Part shown: positions 11,160 through 21,653 of the stretch, piece after piece
Layout of the letters: each line of letters opens with the position of its first letter
Numbering within the stretch: position 1 is the stretch's first letter
Assembly (NCBI GenBank): GCA_036245525.1
Contig: BTPG01000004.1
Coordinates: 17,364,131 to 17,428,130, forward strand
Length of the DNA stretch: 64,000 nt
Direction: 5' to 3'
From: Semisulcospira habei
Lineage: Eukaryota; Mollusca; Gastropoda; Semisulcospiridae
Translations under genes and position numbers: made by a program
The notes under the pieces: generated by a model
The model's database searches: none
Told to the model about the DNA's origin: nothing
Seen by the model: only the letters and a program-made list of their open reading frames with translations

Positions 11160-11512
11160 TGCTTGAATATTATCGTTCAAGGGTGGTGCCAGAATAGCTG
11201 AGGCACCAAGCTATTCTGGCACCACTCTTGAACTAAAATGTTTGATCTATCTCTGAATCTGTAATGTAGCCTTCATGGGACGATAAGCAACTTTAACCCA
11301 TTCAGCCCTGATGCAATACAGCAGGAGATGGGTCGACCATGATAATTCAAGGCGCCAAGCTAATTTAGCACTGCCTTTGAATTATCATGGTCGATCCATC
11401 TCCTGCAATTCATACACAGTCATTAGATGATGCCTCCAAAATTTGGGAAATACGGTCATCGGGCTGAATGGGTTAAGAAGTCAGCCTCAGGATGTAATGG
11501 GATGGGCCAAGA
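11160..11512. mobile_element. M1 MITE interrupted by a second MITE
   Basis: The outer M1 copy holds the hairpin 'ttcaagggtggtgccag' / 'ctggcaccactcttgaa' (11179-11235) and the end 'gtcagcctcaggatgtaat' (11479-11498). Compared with the copy at 1188-1359, its sequence is broken exactly at a TTAA by the element at 11293-11476. Confidence 0.8.
11293..11476. mobile_element. TTAA-flanked MITE inserted in another MITE
   Basis: TTAA lies at both edges (11293-11296 and 11473-11476). The ends CCCATTCAGCCC and GGGCTGAATGGG form a 12-bp perfect inverted repeat. The inner hairpin contains 'ggtcgaccatgataattc' and its complement. At 176 bp between TTAAs, it is a clean piggyBac-type non-autonomous element. 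Confidence 0.9.
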
Positions 11513-12487
11513 TCCCACAACAAAACAAATCATTTTTCCAAGAACGTTACTTTTAACCATCTCTTACATGTGCTGCAGTAGTCTTGGCCTGTTTGTGGCC
11601 AAAAGCATCTCCACGTTGAGAGGATGTGCATGGATCGTTCCATCTTTTCAACATGTCCTTCTCACCAGTATTCTGTGTGAATCACAAATCATGTCTTGGT
11701 CTGTGATTTTGGACGTGGCAGCCATAAGGCCTAAGGTCCAAATTACAGATCAGCACAATATTCCACAGGAGCTATTGTTATTTTTGTGCTGAGTATTAGA
11801 CAGGCTTCTTCTCAGCCTCAGTTGGCACATGCATGATAATGAATATTTGTATAGTACCTAACCTCGTACTAAAGCTCTATGTGCTTTGCAGGAACTAATT
11901 ATACAATTTATTAATTACAAAAACAAAACACACCTAAAACACACACAAGATGAGGATTTCATCCCAAAGTTTACCGTATTGTTTGGAGCTCACATGCGTT
12001 GATCTTTTAGAAACATTCAGAGTTGTTCATATTTTAGGCTTATTATGCAGATCCATTTCCCTCCTCTCTAAGCCAACTTCTGATCAACACACTCGTTGGC
12101 GCACACAAATAAAGACGGACACACGGCGCTTCCCGCCATTAGTATGTTCTGTGGGCTAGTATGTTCTGTGGGCTCGTGTAGTGACGGGAATCCATCTCCT
12201 TCTACTCTAACCCACCCTCTAATCCACACACACTGGCACACAGAAATAAAGAGAGACGCACTGCGATTCCCGCCATTCATAAGCTCTGTGATCTGGCGTA
12301 GCATAGCTATTCTGAAGAAGAACAATAGCATGAGCTGCGAAAATTAATGACATCGCTTCAAGCTTCACGTCATGGCATCATTAGTCCATTGCTGCCGTGT
12401 TCATAGCAACGACTCAATGTTATACTTCACTCACTGCAGTACTAACATTTGACATATTAGAAGATCAGACTTTGTAATTTTCTTGTT
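11513..12487. other. Intron sequence with short duplications
   Basis: No gene was seen. A degenerate direct repeat (about 12096-12170 and 12229-12300: 'cacacaaataaag', 'ttcccgccatt') and a 17-bp direct duplicate of 'tatgttctgtgggct' (12142-12175) are present. Similar 'cggcgcttc(c/a)cgcca' text occurs at 23129. Confidence 0.5.
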
Positions 12488-12840
12488 GATTTTCACACCT
12501 AGGGCTTACAGGTCACAATTTGACCTAATCCTACCCCAGGACCAGGACAAACAGCAGGCTTATGCAAACACTGTTTACGAAAAATCAAGCGGGTATTAAT
12601 GGGAATGAATATAGGTTTTTTCGTAAAAGAAAAATTAAGTTATGTTAGCTATTTTACAAATGACTCCAAAAAAGTGGTGCAGAAAATTCTGATTTTCACA
12701 CCTATGGCATACAGGTCACAACTGACCTAATCGTACCCGACAGCCAAGACAAACTGTAGGCTTATGTAAATACCCTAAATGAAAAATCATGCGATTATTA
12801 ATGAGAAGATTGATTTTTTCATTAAAAAGATTCAGTTGTT
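12488..12840. repeat. Diverged 203-bp tandem duplication
   Basis: 'gattttcacacct' starts two units at 12488 and 12691. Both continue with 'acaggtcaca...tgacctaatc', 'aaac(a/t)g(c/t)aggcttatg' and 'gaaaaatca(a/t)gcg'. The units differ at many sites. No open frame. Confidence 0.8.
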
Positions 12841-12973
12841 TTAAGATTAATCCCAAATAATTTGTGAAATTAATCAAAAAAACGTGGGGAAAAAATGTTC
12901 CAAAAAATTTCATAATCACTCAAAGTGTTCTCGAGGTAAAATGCTGGTTAACAAACTCATTCAATATCTCCCT

Positions 12974-13297
12974 CAGGGGCGGATCCAGGGGTGTCTCGAC
13001 AGGAGGGGTGGGGGGGGGGGGGGCCGACAACTCCCCCCCCTCCCCTCCCCACCAGTTTTCAAAACTGTCATACAAAAAAAATCCAGACCAAAACAGTGAC
13101 TATCAGACGAGCATAAATTCATAACAAAGAGAGAAACGCGCTTAAAATGAACAATTACAAATAAAATGTGTAAATGTGTTGAAATTATTCTTCACACTTG
13201 GTGCTTTTCTTTTTGGGATTTTCTTTAAAATTGTACTTTAGTGTTGTAACCGTTCTCTCTATGCCTGTTTCTTTTTTTCTTTTTCTTTTTTCTTTTT

Positions 13298-13330
<33 letters not shown>

Positions 13331-14598
13331 GGGGGGGGGGGGGTGGGGGGGGTTGTTTCTGAGACATATTTAGAGTTTTCAGAGGTTACGATTTTTATTT
13401 GTTAAAACGTTTCTTCTTTCATCTCGGGACACAGCACCGCTTTTGGCACTTTTTAAAAGTTTAAAAGGAAGGGCTGATCATATCTACTTATACTTGACCT
13501 CCTCCCAGCCTCCACTCCACCACCCTAATAAAACAAGGTTAATCTGGCACTTCTGATTCTTATATGGAGTTAATTTTCTTATTGAAAAAAATGTTCTACC
13601 TGGAGTTTCTGCAGGAGCAATCACCTTGTGTTTGACAACAACACTACACTACCAAGTACTCCTCCGTCTGAGGAACAACACAGCCATTTGTGAAAATTGT
13701 GATACTGTCTACACACCCACAAACCTCCTCCATATGAGGATCACAGGATCAGATCATAGAAATAGGCATTATCACTCATGATGTATACCTCTTACACTGA
13801 CTGACGATTACTTAGGGGTTAGTTCAAGGTTGATCAAAATCAAGACATTTCACACCTCCCCTCTGGTGACACGCATCAATGACCACATTGCTACTCTGAT
13901 GGGCACTTGTGCATGTCCACGGAAGACAAAGCTACGCAATCTGTGTGAGACTGGAGACCCAATGTGCTGAGAGAGTGGTGTGTGACAGGATTAGAGGATT
14001 AGCAATTACCTGTGACACCCGAGCCAGTCGGCTGCTCACCCTGGGGGAGACACTCACAGCACAGTTAATTTCTCACTTTCTGATCATAGTTCGCGTGTAC
14101 ACAGGCGTAGACTTAATCCTAGATGACTGCTACATATGCAATACCATTCGTATCGCACAGAAGAGGTGACTGAAGGGGCACATGAAACTCTATGCCTGGC
14201 TGAGGAACTGAGTTGGGCCCCAGTTCAGCAATGATTGGACACTTTTCCACCGTTGGGGTTGACCAGCAGTCAGCGGCTTATTGCCAGATGGCTGCCTCAG
14301 TCTGAGGATGCAAAGCGGATTCTATCGCACAGCAAGAGGCACCGATTTACATGAGCCCCTGTGAGTGCAGGGCACATGGCACTCTATGTCTGGGTGAAGT
14401 ATTGTAAAGGAGTGCGAAGTGATATTTGACTATAGGCCCATGAACACATGAGAAAACTGTGAAATACACCGTACAAGAAAAGAAGAACCATCGAATAGTA
14501 AAACACAACTTCCACAAATAACCAATAAAAAAAAAAAAAATCAGGGCTGACGGGGGGACCAAGGCCCCTGCCCACCCCCCCCCCTGGATCCGCCACTG
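12974..14598. mobile_element. hAT-ended element, about 1.6 kb
   Basis: The left end CAGGGGCGGATCCAGG (12974) is the inverted partner of the right end CCTGGATCCGCCACTG (ending 14598). CAGNGGCGGATCCAG ends are common among hAT-type elements of animals. Beside the right end lies 'tccct', matching 'tccct' just left of the element. A full 8-bp duplication is not intact. The interior has a long T/G homopolymer (13300-13352) and no transposase that I recognise, so it is non-autonomous or a composite. Confidence 0.7.
13300..13352. repeat. Poly-T/poly-G tract
   Basis: A T run of about 30 followed by G runs broken by one T, inside the hAT-ended element. Such tracts are prone to slippage and to sequencing error. 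Confidence 0.9.
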
Positions 14599-15540
14599 TC
14601 CCTTTTATCTAGCTATATGCAAAATATGGGGTCAAGGGGTCTCTGCCTGACTAAAAGGGTGGGGCCTCAGGGGACGAGTTGCGTTGGTGGTGCGGGTAGT
14701 GGGGAACTCTTAGAGCTCCTCCCTCAAGATCCCCTTAGTCTAGGGCCTCTTGGCCTTTGTGAGGCAACATCGTGTGTAATCCCTCCGGACTAGCATAGCA
14801 TCCCTCTATCACAAGACCACCCGTGTGGTCCCTGGCCACATCCTCTCTGAGGTGACCCCAAAAACTGGACAGCACTAGCCCCCAGGCTAAACACGGCGGA
14901 TCTAGAGGAGAAAACCTCGAAAATAAATCATTGTCCTGCTGCCTTGCAGGCCTGGCCGCTTGGCTGCGGAAAGGCTAAGGGAGGAAAACCCTGACATCAA
15001 AGCCCCCGTGTCTCCGGGGAAGGCCTTTGAGCCAGAGTCTAGGACAGTCTGATATAAAACCTACGACCCGAGGGCCTCAGTGCCACCGTCCCAGCTTGCT
15101 AGGCCATGGCAAACGAACCAAGAGTTTAAAGGGTGGGGCCAGTACTGCGCACACTGCACTCCACCAAAAAGCTCCACCGCGCAGGCTTTAGGAAACGTCC
15201 ACAGACCATGACACTGACCATTCCAAGTCCTGTAGCGATGGGCAAGGGGCGAAACGGCAGGTGAAAGATGTCACTGGAAGCCGCAGTCTCAAACCTGCAT
15301 GCAGGCAGTTCAGGATATTGGTCGCCTGATGTTGACCTGGGCATGACTACGTCACTCGGCACACCCTGAACGACCAAGCAGCCTTCTCTAGGGACAGCAC
15401 TGCTTGCTCCACACGGAGAGGGGCCTAGAAAAGGTGGCCTAACCAAAGCTCATCCCCTCGCAACCCCAATTGGCTAGCCACGGTCAACGGGCATCTTCTC
15501 CTGCGGTCAGAAAACAAGAAAAAACAACGGATCCACTCTC
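14599..15540 (+). other. 5' untranslated region of the following LINE (probable)
   Basis: This G+C-rich stretch matches the base composition of the LINE that starts at 15541 and differs from the A+T-rich flank to its left. The phrase 'aagggtggggcc' occurs twice (14656 and 15127). It has no long open frame. The true 5' end cannot be fixed without a second copy. Confidence 0.5.
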
Positions 15541-16352
15541 ATGACGACCACTACCGGACTCAACGTAGCATGCTGGAACATCTGAACCATGCTCGACACA
15601 GCAGACAGCGGACGCCCTGAACGTCGCTTCGCCCTCATTGCCCATGAATTGCGGAGGTTAAACATCGACATCACCGCGCTCAGCGAAGTACGCCTCCCGG
15701 ACGAAGGCAGTCTCCAAGAACTTGGAGCTGGATACACCTTCTACTGGTCAGGCAGGCCTGCATCAGAAAGACGGCTCTCAGGCATGGGCTTCATGGTCAA
15801 GACCTCCATTGCGACTAAGCTGGAAAACCTACAACGGGTCACTCTGACCGCATCATGTCCATGCGCCTCCCACTCAGAACCAGCAATACGTCACCCTTCT
15901 CAGTGTGTACTCCCCAACCCTCCTGGCAGAGCCTGCAGAAAAAGACAGGACCTGCGCAGCCTCCTACAGAGCACCCCTGCAGACAACAAAGTCATCATCC
16001 TTGGCAACTTCAATGCCAGAGTGGGCCAGGACTCTGAAGCCTGGAAAGGAGTCCTCGGCAAGCATGGTGTTGGGAACTGCAAAGACAATGGCCGCCTACT
16101 GTTGGAGTTCTGTGCAGAGAAGCAACTTGTCATCACTAACACTACTTTCCAGCAAAAGGACAGTCGAAAGACCACCTGGATGCATCCTCGCTCCAAGCAC
16201 TGGCACCTTATCGACTATGTCCTAGTGTGTCAGAGGGATCGCAGTGACGTCCTCCTCACCAGAGTAGTGATGCCCAGCGCAGAGTGCCACACTGACCACC
16301 GCCTTGTCCGCTACAAACTCAGGCTCCGCCTCAAGCTAAAACCCAAGAAATG

Positions 16353-16414
16353 GCCCCCCCCCCCCCCGCCCCCCCGACCCCCCCCCCCGACCCCCCCCCC
16401 CCCCCCTCCCCCAA
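16353..16414. repeat. Poly-C tract inside LINE ORF
   Basis: About 60 bases, nearly all C with a few G/A/T, between the endonuclease end and the linker before RT. It encodes a proline run in the LINE frame. It lies at or near a frame change. Confidence 0.9.
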
Positions 16415-18491
16415 ACAAAAAGCTTGATGTTGCCAGCCTTCAGCGTGACGACGTGAAAGCTGTCTTTCAGACAGATCTGCAGCGCATGCTCAAAGACAGG
16501 GCTGATCCAGCAGGCTCCTCCCCTGAAACATTCTGGGAACAACTGAAAACTGCTATTGCAAACTCCTCTGCGGAAGTCTTGGGCTTTGCTAGAAAGAGGA
16601 ACAGACTGGTTTGACGAAAACGACGTAGAGATCCAGGAACTTCTAGCAGAAAAAAGAGCCGCCCACCAGGCCCACCTAGCCCAGCCTTCCTGCTCTGTGA
16701 AGAAGTCTGCCTTCTGCCTCATCTGCAGCAGTCTCCAACGCAAGCTGAGAGAGCTCCAGAACGAGTGGTGGTCCAGATTGGCACAGAGGACCCAGCTTTG
16801 CGCTGACAACGGTGACTACAGGGGCTTCTACGAAGCACTGAAAGCAGTGTATGGCCCCAGGCACCTGGTTCAAAGTCCCCTGCGAAGCGCTGATGGACAG
16901 GCACTCCTCACAGATAGTACGTCCATCTTGAACTGCTGGTCGGAATACTTTCAGGACCTCTTCAGCACTGAGCGCACTGTTCAAGAAGCAGTCATTTTCT
17001 AAATCCCACACCTCCCATTAAAGGTTGAATTGGGTGAACCGCCCACCACTGAAGAGACCCTCAAGGCCATCCACCAGGCTCAAGAGTGGCAAAGCAGCAG
17101 GCATTGACGGAATCCCGCCAGAGATCTGGAAACGTGGAGGCCCAGCACTGCACAGCAAGCTCCATCACCTCTTTCTCTGCTGCTGGGAGAAAGGAACACT
17201 ACCAAAGGATCTCCGTGATGCAGTCATCATCACCTTGTACAAGAACAAAGGAGAGAAGTCTGCCTGCTCTAATTATCGTGGAATTACCCTACTGTCCATT
17301 GCCGGGAAAATTCTCGCAAGGCTGCTCCTGAATTGGCTGGTACCTGCCATCGCTGAAGACCACCTCCCAGAGGGCCAGTGTGGCTTCAGAGCCAACAGGA
17401 GTACCACCGACATGGTCTTTGTGCTGAGACAACTTCAGGAGAAGTGCCACGAGCAGAACAAAGGGCTGTACGTAATGTTTGTCGACCTAACAAAAGCGTT
17501 TGACACTGTGAGCAGGCAAGGCATGTGGCAGATCCTGGAGCGACTTGGCTGTCCCCCAAAGTTCCTCAGCATGATCGTCCAGCTCCACGAGGACCAGCAA
17601 GGCCAGGTCAGACTCAACAGTGACCTCTCAGAACCATTCCCCATTCTCAACGGCGTGAAGCAGGGCTGCGTGGTGGCACCGACCCTCTTTACCATCTTCT
17701 TTAGCACGATGTTGAATAAGGCCACAGTGGACCTCGACGATGACGACGCAGTGTACATCAGGTATCGTCTCGATGGCAGCCTGTTCAACCTCAGACGACA
17801 GCAGGCCCACACCAAAACCCTAGACCGACTGATTCGTGAGCTGCTCTTTGCTGATGACGCTGCACTTGTTGCACACACAGAGAGAGAGCCTTGCAGCGCA
17901 TCATGTCCTGCTTCGCAGATGCTGCCCAGCTCTTTGGACTTGAGGTCAGTCTGAAAAAGACAGAGGTCCTTCATCAGCCGGCACCCAAGGAAGTGCATTG
18001 CCCTCCCCACATCACCATCGGCGAGACTGAACTGAAGTCTGTACACCAATTTACCTACCTTGGCTGCATCATCACGTCAGACACCAAGCTGGACAAGGAA
18101 CTGGACAACAGGCTGGCAGAAGCGAACAGTGCTTTCGGGCGACTATTCAAGCAGGTGTGGCACAATCAACAGCTAAAAAATGGCACCAAGATCAGTGTGT
18201 ACAAAGCCGTCGTCCTCACCACCCTGTTGTATGGTTCCGAGGCCTGGGCCCTCTACCGCAGCCAAATACGACTCCTCGAATGCTTCCACCAGCGCTGCCT
18301 GCGTACCATCCTCGGCATTCAATGGAGTGACTATGTCACCAACGTCGAGGTCCTTGAACAGGTGAAAACTGTGAGCATCGAGGCCTTGTTGCTGCGGACA
18401 CAGCTTCGCTGGGCGGGGCACGTCTCCAGGATGGAGGATCATCGCCTACCCAAGATCACCCTGTTCGGCGAGCTCGCCACTGGACACCGAG

Positions 18492-18830
18492 ACGATTGAT
18501 GATGTACTGCTAACGTCCGACAGCACAGGCTTCTCAGGACGGCCTGCACGCTGTGAAAAAAAAAAACCAACAAACAGAACATTGAATGTATGCGCCAGCG
18601 TCAAACACATAAATAACCTAACCATGGGCCTAAATAAAGCTAAGACCATTAGCACACATCCATATCAGAGCTACAGCAGTGCGACAGTAGGGAGTTTAAA
18701 AGGCAATACGGTGAATGGACTCGGTAGACAGAAACATGCCCAGAATAGAGAGAAACCCCACCTGTGGGCTGACCGGTGACCTGGAACTAAAAAATACTAA
18801 CCCACCAAGTCCCCAGGCAGACCGGTGGGT
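18492..18830 (-). mobile_element. Short retroposon S1, copy 1 (inside LINE)
   Basis: This matches the copies at 35970-36353 and 47484-47848 (landmarks 'ttgaatgtatg', 'aagctaagaccatt', 'acagtagggag', 'catgcccagaatag'). It is flanked by 'accgag' on both sides (18486-18491 and 18831-18836), a probable target-site duplication. On the minus strand it would end in a CAAT/CCAA-type tail. It interrupts the LINE ORF between the RT and the zinc-finger module. No ORF is present, and no clear RNA polymerase III boxes were recognised. Confidence 0.8.
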
Positions 18831-18879
18831 ACCGAGCAGAGGGCACTAGAAAGTACAAAACGGTCGAAGAGTCACTTAG

Positions 18880-19135
18880 TGCCTGCCAAATCGACCCCAC
18901 CAGTGGTCTTTGCTTGCTGCGGGACCGCGACACACAAGGCAGCCGTCTCCTTTGAGGACTCTCGCAGAGCTAGCCTTAAGGCAAGCGGCTCAGGAGAAAA
19001 ACAGAGATGTCAAAACTCAGAACCCTGGCCAGATCTTACCCTGCAGCCACTGTGGTCGAACCTGCCTGTCCCGGATTGGCCTCCGCAGCCACGAACATGC
19101 CTGCAGACGTCGTGGGCATCCCCTATAAAATCTTC
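18880..19135 (+). other. C-terminal zinc-finger-like module of the LINE
   Basis: The sequence encodes a basic linker then FxCSHCGRTCLSRIGLRSHExxC, a Cys2-His-Cys type pattern that occurs at the C end of some LINE ORF2 proteins and may bind nucleic acid. A second copy of the same module lies at 45652-45943 inside the Gypsy element, where the coding frame is better preserved (45648-45914). Confidence 0.75.
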
Positions 19136-19169
19136 GTTCGCGAAGTCAAGCCAGAGAGAGATGCAAAAT

Positions 19170-19830
19170 ATCTAGTAAGAATAAGAAAAATTATGCACTC
19201 CAGTGTGGATCAACTGGTTTTTGTGAAACAGCCATTTTCTCGCCAATGATCATATTAATCAAAAAATTTAAAAAAAGATAACTCGAGATCAGTCTTTAGG
19301 GACAATATCATACAATTTCAAGCTTGTCCGTCCTCGGGTCTAGTCGTATCACATACACACACACACGATGCTTTGGCGCCCAAAAGATGTTCTCTAGCAA
19401 GGTTTGCTTAGCTAGACGTGACATCATTTTTATCTTGTTACTTCTTTGCCAGAATTTCTGCCCCACACACTAAAAAGCTCCATGTGCAAGCTCCAAAATG
19501 AGCTCCGACCAGGCCCATTTAAAAGTCTACCGTATTTTCAATACAGTAGACAAAAAGAAACAAAATGCAACGCATTACACAAAAATGACTGATCTGCACA
19601 CAGTCATGCACTCATCCACAAATCATATCATTTTGTGTGATTCAACTACAGCAGACATAAGCCTGGGGATGTTTTGATCAACAAGCATCCCACACAGGAG
19701 TCAGAGAGCTGTCTGGATGTACAATGGAACCTGTTTTGAGTGACCGCCTTTAGGAGAGGTCACCTGTTTTGAGCAACCACTCTTGTGAGATGCCCTGTCA
19801 TTAAAGACCCCAGCACGCACAGTATCTTGG
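19170..19830. other. Intron sequence, dispersed-repeat traces
   Basis: No gene was seen. 'ttagctagacgtgacatca...ttttatcttgtt' at about 19410 recurs at about 23168, so part belongs to a dispersed repeat. Confidence 0.5.
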
Positions 19831-19879
19831 GCAAATATTGGTCCATTGCTGGATAATGGCCGATATATTGGGCCAGTAT

Positions 19880-20040
19880 GCGAGAGCTTAGCGCCATGCT
19901 GAAACCAACACGCGCGCCGGTATCGCGTGAGCCCGCGCGCGCGCCGGTATAATCAATCTTGGTGCCAAGCTGGAACAATCACGCGAGCCGCCGGAGGCTG
20001 TACCGCGCCCGCGCGCTGCTTCGACTGCAAATGTTGGCAC
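19880..20040. promoter_or_regulatory. CpG-dense block
   Basis: A short stretch very rich in CG dinucleotides ('cacgcgcgccggtatcgcg', 'cccgcgcgcgcgccggta', 'ccgcgcccgcgcgctg') in an otherwise A+T-rich, CpG-poor neighbourhood. It ends about 410 bp upstream of the first ATG of the small spliced unit. It may be a promoter-type CpG island or the edge of a repeat. Nothing proves initiation. Confidence 0.35.
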
Positions 20041-20451
20041 ACGATAGGCGAGCCAGTCTGGCCCAATTCGCAACATTGACAGATGAAATTTTAAATCTAG
20101 CCGACATTTATCTTGAAAATAAATATACAACGGCAATCTTTTACCATAGTTTGGGCACGCCGTGACTTTTTTTGTTTTTTGTTTAAATAATTTTTTTTAT
20201 ATAACATTTATTCGCCACATTCTATGTTTTGTCAGACACTGCATTGCATGCCGGTATCGATAGCACCTGCTGCGATTATTTCCGCCAAATTTGACTGCAG
20301 ATCAAGGCTACAAATTCCATTGCCAGACCAAGTTCCAGCTTTCTTTCTTCTATATTTCTTTCGCTGACGCCACGTGCACTTGCTGATTAAGGTATACGTA
20401 CGTGTATAGTACGATTTTAAACTTCTCCTTGAGAAAATATGGATTTTAAAG

Positions 20452-20990
20452 ATGAGTCGTACTGGTCGAAGAGGAGAAAAATCAGGAATTCCCACTACAA
20501 GATCGTGCAGAGCTGGAGAACCTCAACACAGTCCTAGACAACGCGCGGCGACCAGGAACAACATGGTAATTATACATTTGAAATCTGAATACTGTTTGCA
20601 TTTTCTTGTTTTGTGGTGTGCTGCTTGGGTTGATCAATTTAGTTATGTAGCTGGAGGTTTAAAAACTAATATTTTATTATAATTTACATGCAGTTTTGTG
20701 TTTCGTTTTATGCTTTCTGCTCTATGCAGGAAAACTACAGAGAAAGGTAAATTTTGATTGTGATTCTTTTGGACAAATTTTATTTGTAAAAACTGTTTTA
20801 TTTTTTTTCTGTGTGTGTTTGCAGATTCTGTACTTATCCCATTGGAGGCTTGGACTTTAAAGATTGTGTACGGAGGACAATGCCCTTTTTGATGAGGACA
20901 AGTCAGTGTCTGGATATATTGTACAACCTCACTGAAAAAAGGGGAATGAAGCCTTCAGCAGACTGTGTAACTTGCACAACGCAATGATTG
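20452..20990 (+). CDS. Small spliced unit, possible CARD-like gene or pseudogene
   Basis: Three exons can be drawn with good sites: 20452-20565 (ATG start, donor GTAATT), a 17-nt micro-exon 20730-20746 (acceptor 'ctatgcag', donor GTAAAT) and 20825-20990 (acceptor 'tgtttgcag', donor GTAAAT). Phases join (0, then 2). Exon 1 encodes a basic Arg-rich start (MSRTGRRGEKSG). Exon 3 encodes FKDCVRRTMPFLMRTSQCLD and then ILYNLTEKRG, after which the frame hits TGA at 20985-20987. The other frame continues as NEAFSRLCNLHNAMIG, so a one-base loss in the A/G run near 20935-20944 would explain it. LDxL...KRGxEAFxxLC recalls helices 4-5 of a CARD. It lies antisense inside a host-gene intron. Function is inferred only. 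Confidence 0.3.
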
Positions 20991-21177
20991 GTAAATTATA
21001 ATTAAGTAATTAATGCTCTGTTTTATTATTAATTAAAACAAGATGGGATAAAACATAACCCACAAAGTCCCTTCTATATGAGTGCTGTCCTCGCTTTTGT
21101 CTTTGATCTGATTCTGATGTTGAATTATCTATTGAAAAAGTCTCACAGATCTGCCAATGCGTCAGTGAGTTCTATAA

Positions 21178-21610
21178 TGCCTCAGTGCGCGAGCATGACT
21201 TGGCCCCGGTAGCTGGACTCACAATCCAGGGGAAAAAAAGGATTTGTTCAATAGCATGTCCGTTGAAAGGTCCTGGTAAATCAAAGTGGCACAGTTGGAG
21301 TGCGCCTGAGTTGATCAGTGTTCAGGTCGTACTCCATAGGCAATAGATTTCCCTGTCCCCCATAACCCGCCCGTCAGGGCCGTCCATGATCACCTCGGTG
21401 CTGTGGACGTTAAACCGGAACTAACCAACCAACCATGACTTGTGACCCAGTTTCTCGGCTGGCCTGGAACAAACTAAGTGGCCAAACTGAAACAGCCGCG
21501 TGACGCGTATGTCAAGACATACGCGCCACGCGGCTGTTTCAGTTTGGCCACTTAGTTTGTTCCAGGCGAGCCGAGAAACTGGGTCACAAGTCGTGCTCGC
21601 ACACTGAGGC
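21178..21610. repeat. Long palindrome P1, left arm split by a retroposon
   Basis: The right arm (21518-21605) is nearly the perfect reverse complement of the left arm (21178-21202 plus 21442-21510), with a tiny loop near 21511-21517 ('tcaaga'). The arms contain 'cccagtttctcggc', 'tggaacaaactaagtggcc' and 'actgaaacagccgcg'. The left arm is split by 21203-21433. Transcribed from either strand, it would fold into about 95 bp of duplex. Confidence 0.9.
21203..21433 (+). mobile_element. Short retroposon S2 with (ACCA)n tail
   Basis: The insert ends 'ggacgttaaaccggaactaa' followed by ccaaccaac. It is flanked by the 9-bp direct repeat 'catgacttg' (21195-21203 and 21434-21442). The CGTTAAAC...CCAACC end resembles tails of mollusc short retroposons. 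This is family knowledge and is not proven here. It interrupts the left arm of the palindrome. Confidence 0.75.
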
Positions 21611-21653
21611 AGCGAGTCTCTCAGCTGTCAAGCTAGCTGATGAGCGGGCTTCC

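Larger units (their letters stand above)
15541..19162 (+). pseudogene. Non-LTR retrotransposon (APE endonuclease + RT + zinc-finger-like tail)
   Basis: The ORF starts at ATG 15541 and meets a TGA at 15583-15585, then runs open to 16614. That part is an APE-type endonuclease with NFNARVG, DNGRLLLEF, HLIDYVLV and a CHTDHRLV end. The frame then shifts to 16556-17002, to 17025-17954 (RT core: [43 protein letters not shown]) and to 17891-18499. A C-rich tract (16353-16414) adds a Pro-rich insert. After a retroposon insertion (18492-18830) comes a C-terminal module with CSHCGRTCLSRIGL...H...C. The 3' end is near 'gcgaagtcaagccagagag'. It nicks DNA and copies its RNA by target-primed reverse transcription when intact. 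This copy is dead. The clade is uncertain (RTE/Proto2-like?). Confidence 0.85.

Noticed and set aside
13185..13367. Pro/Lys-rich 60-codon frame
   Set aside because: A translation of poly-T/poly-G homopolymers only.
13909..14169. 86-codon frame inside the hAT-ended element
   Set aside because: No transposase motif. Too short and isolated to support.
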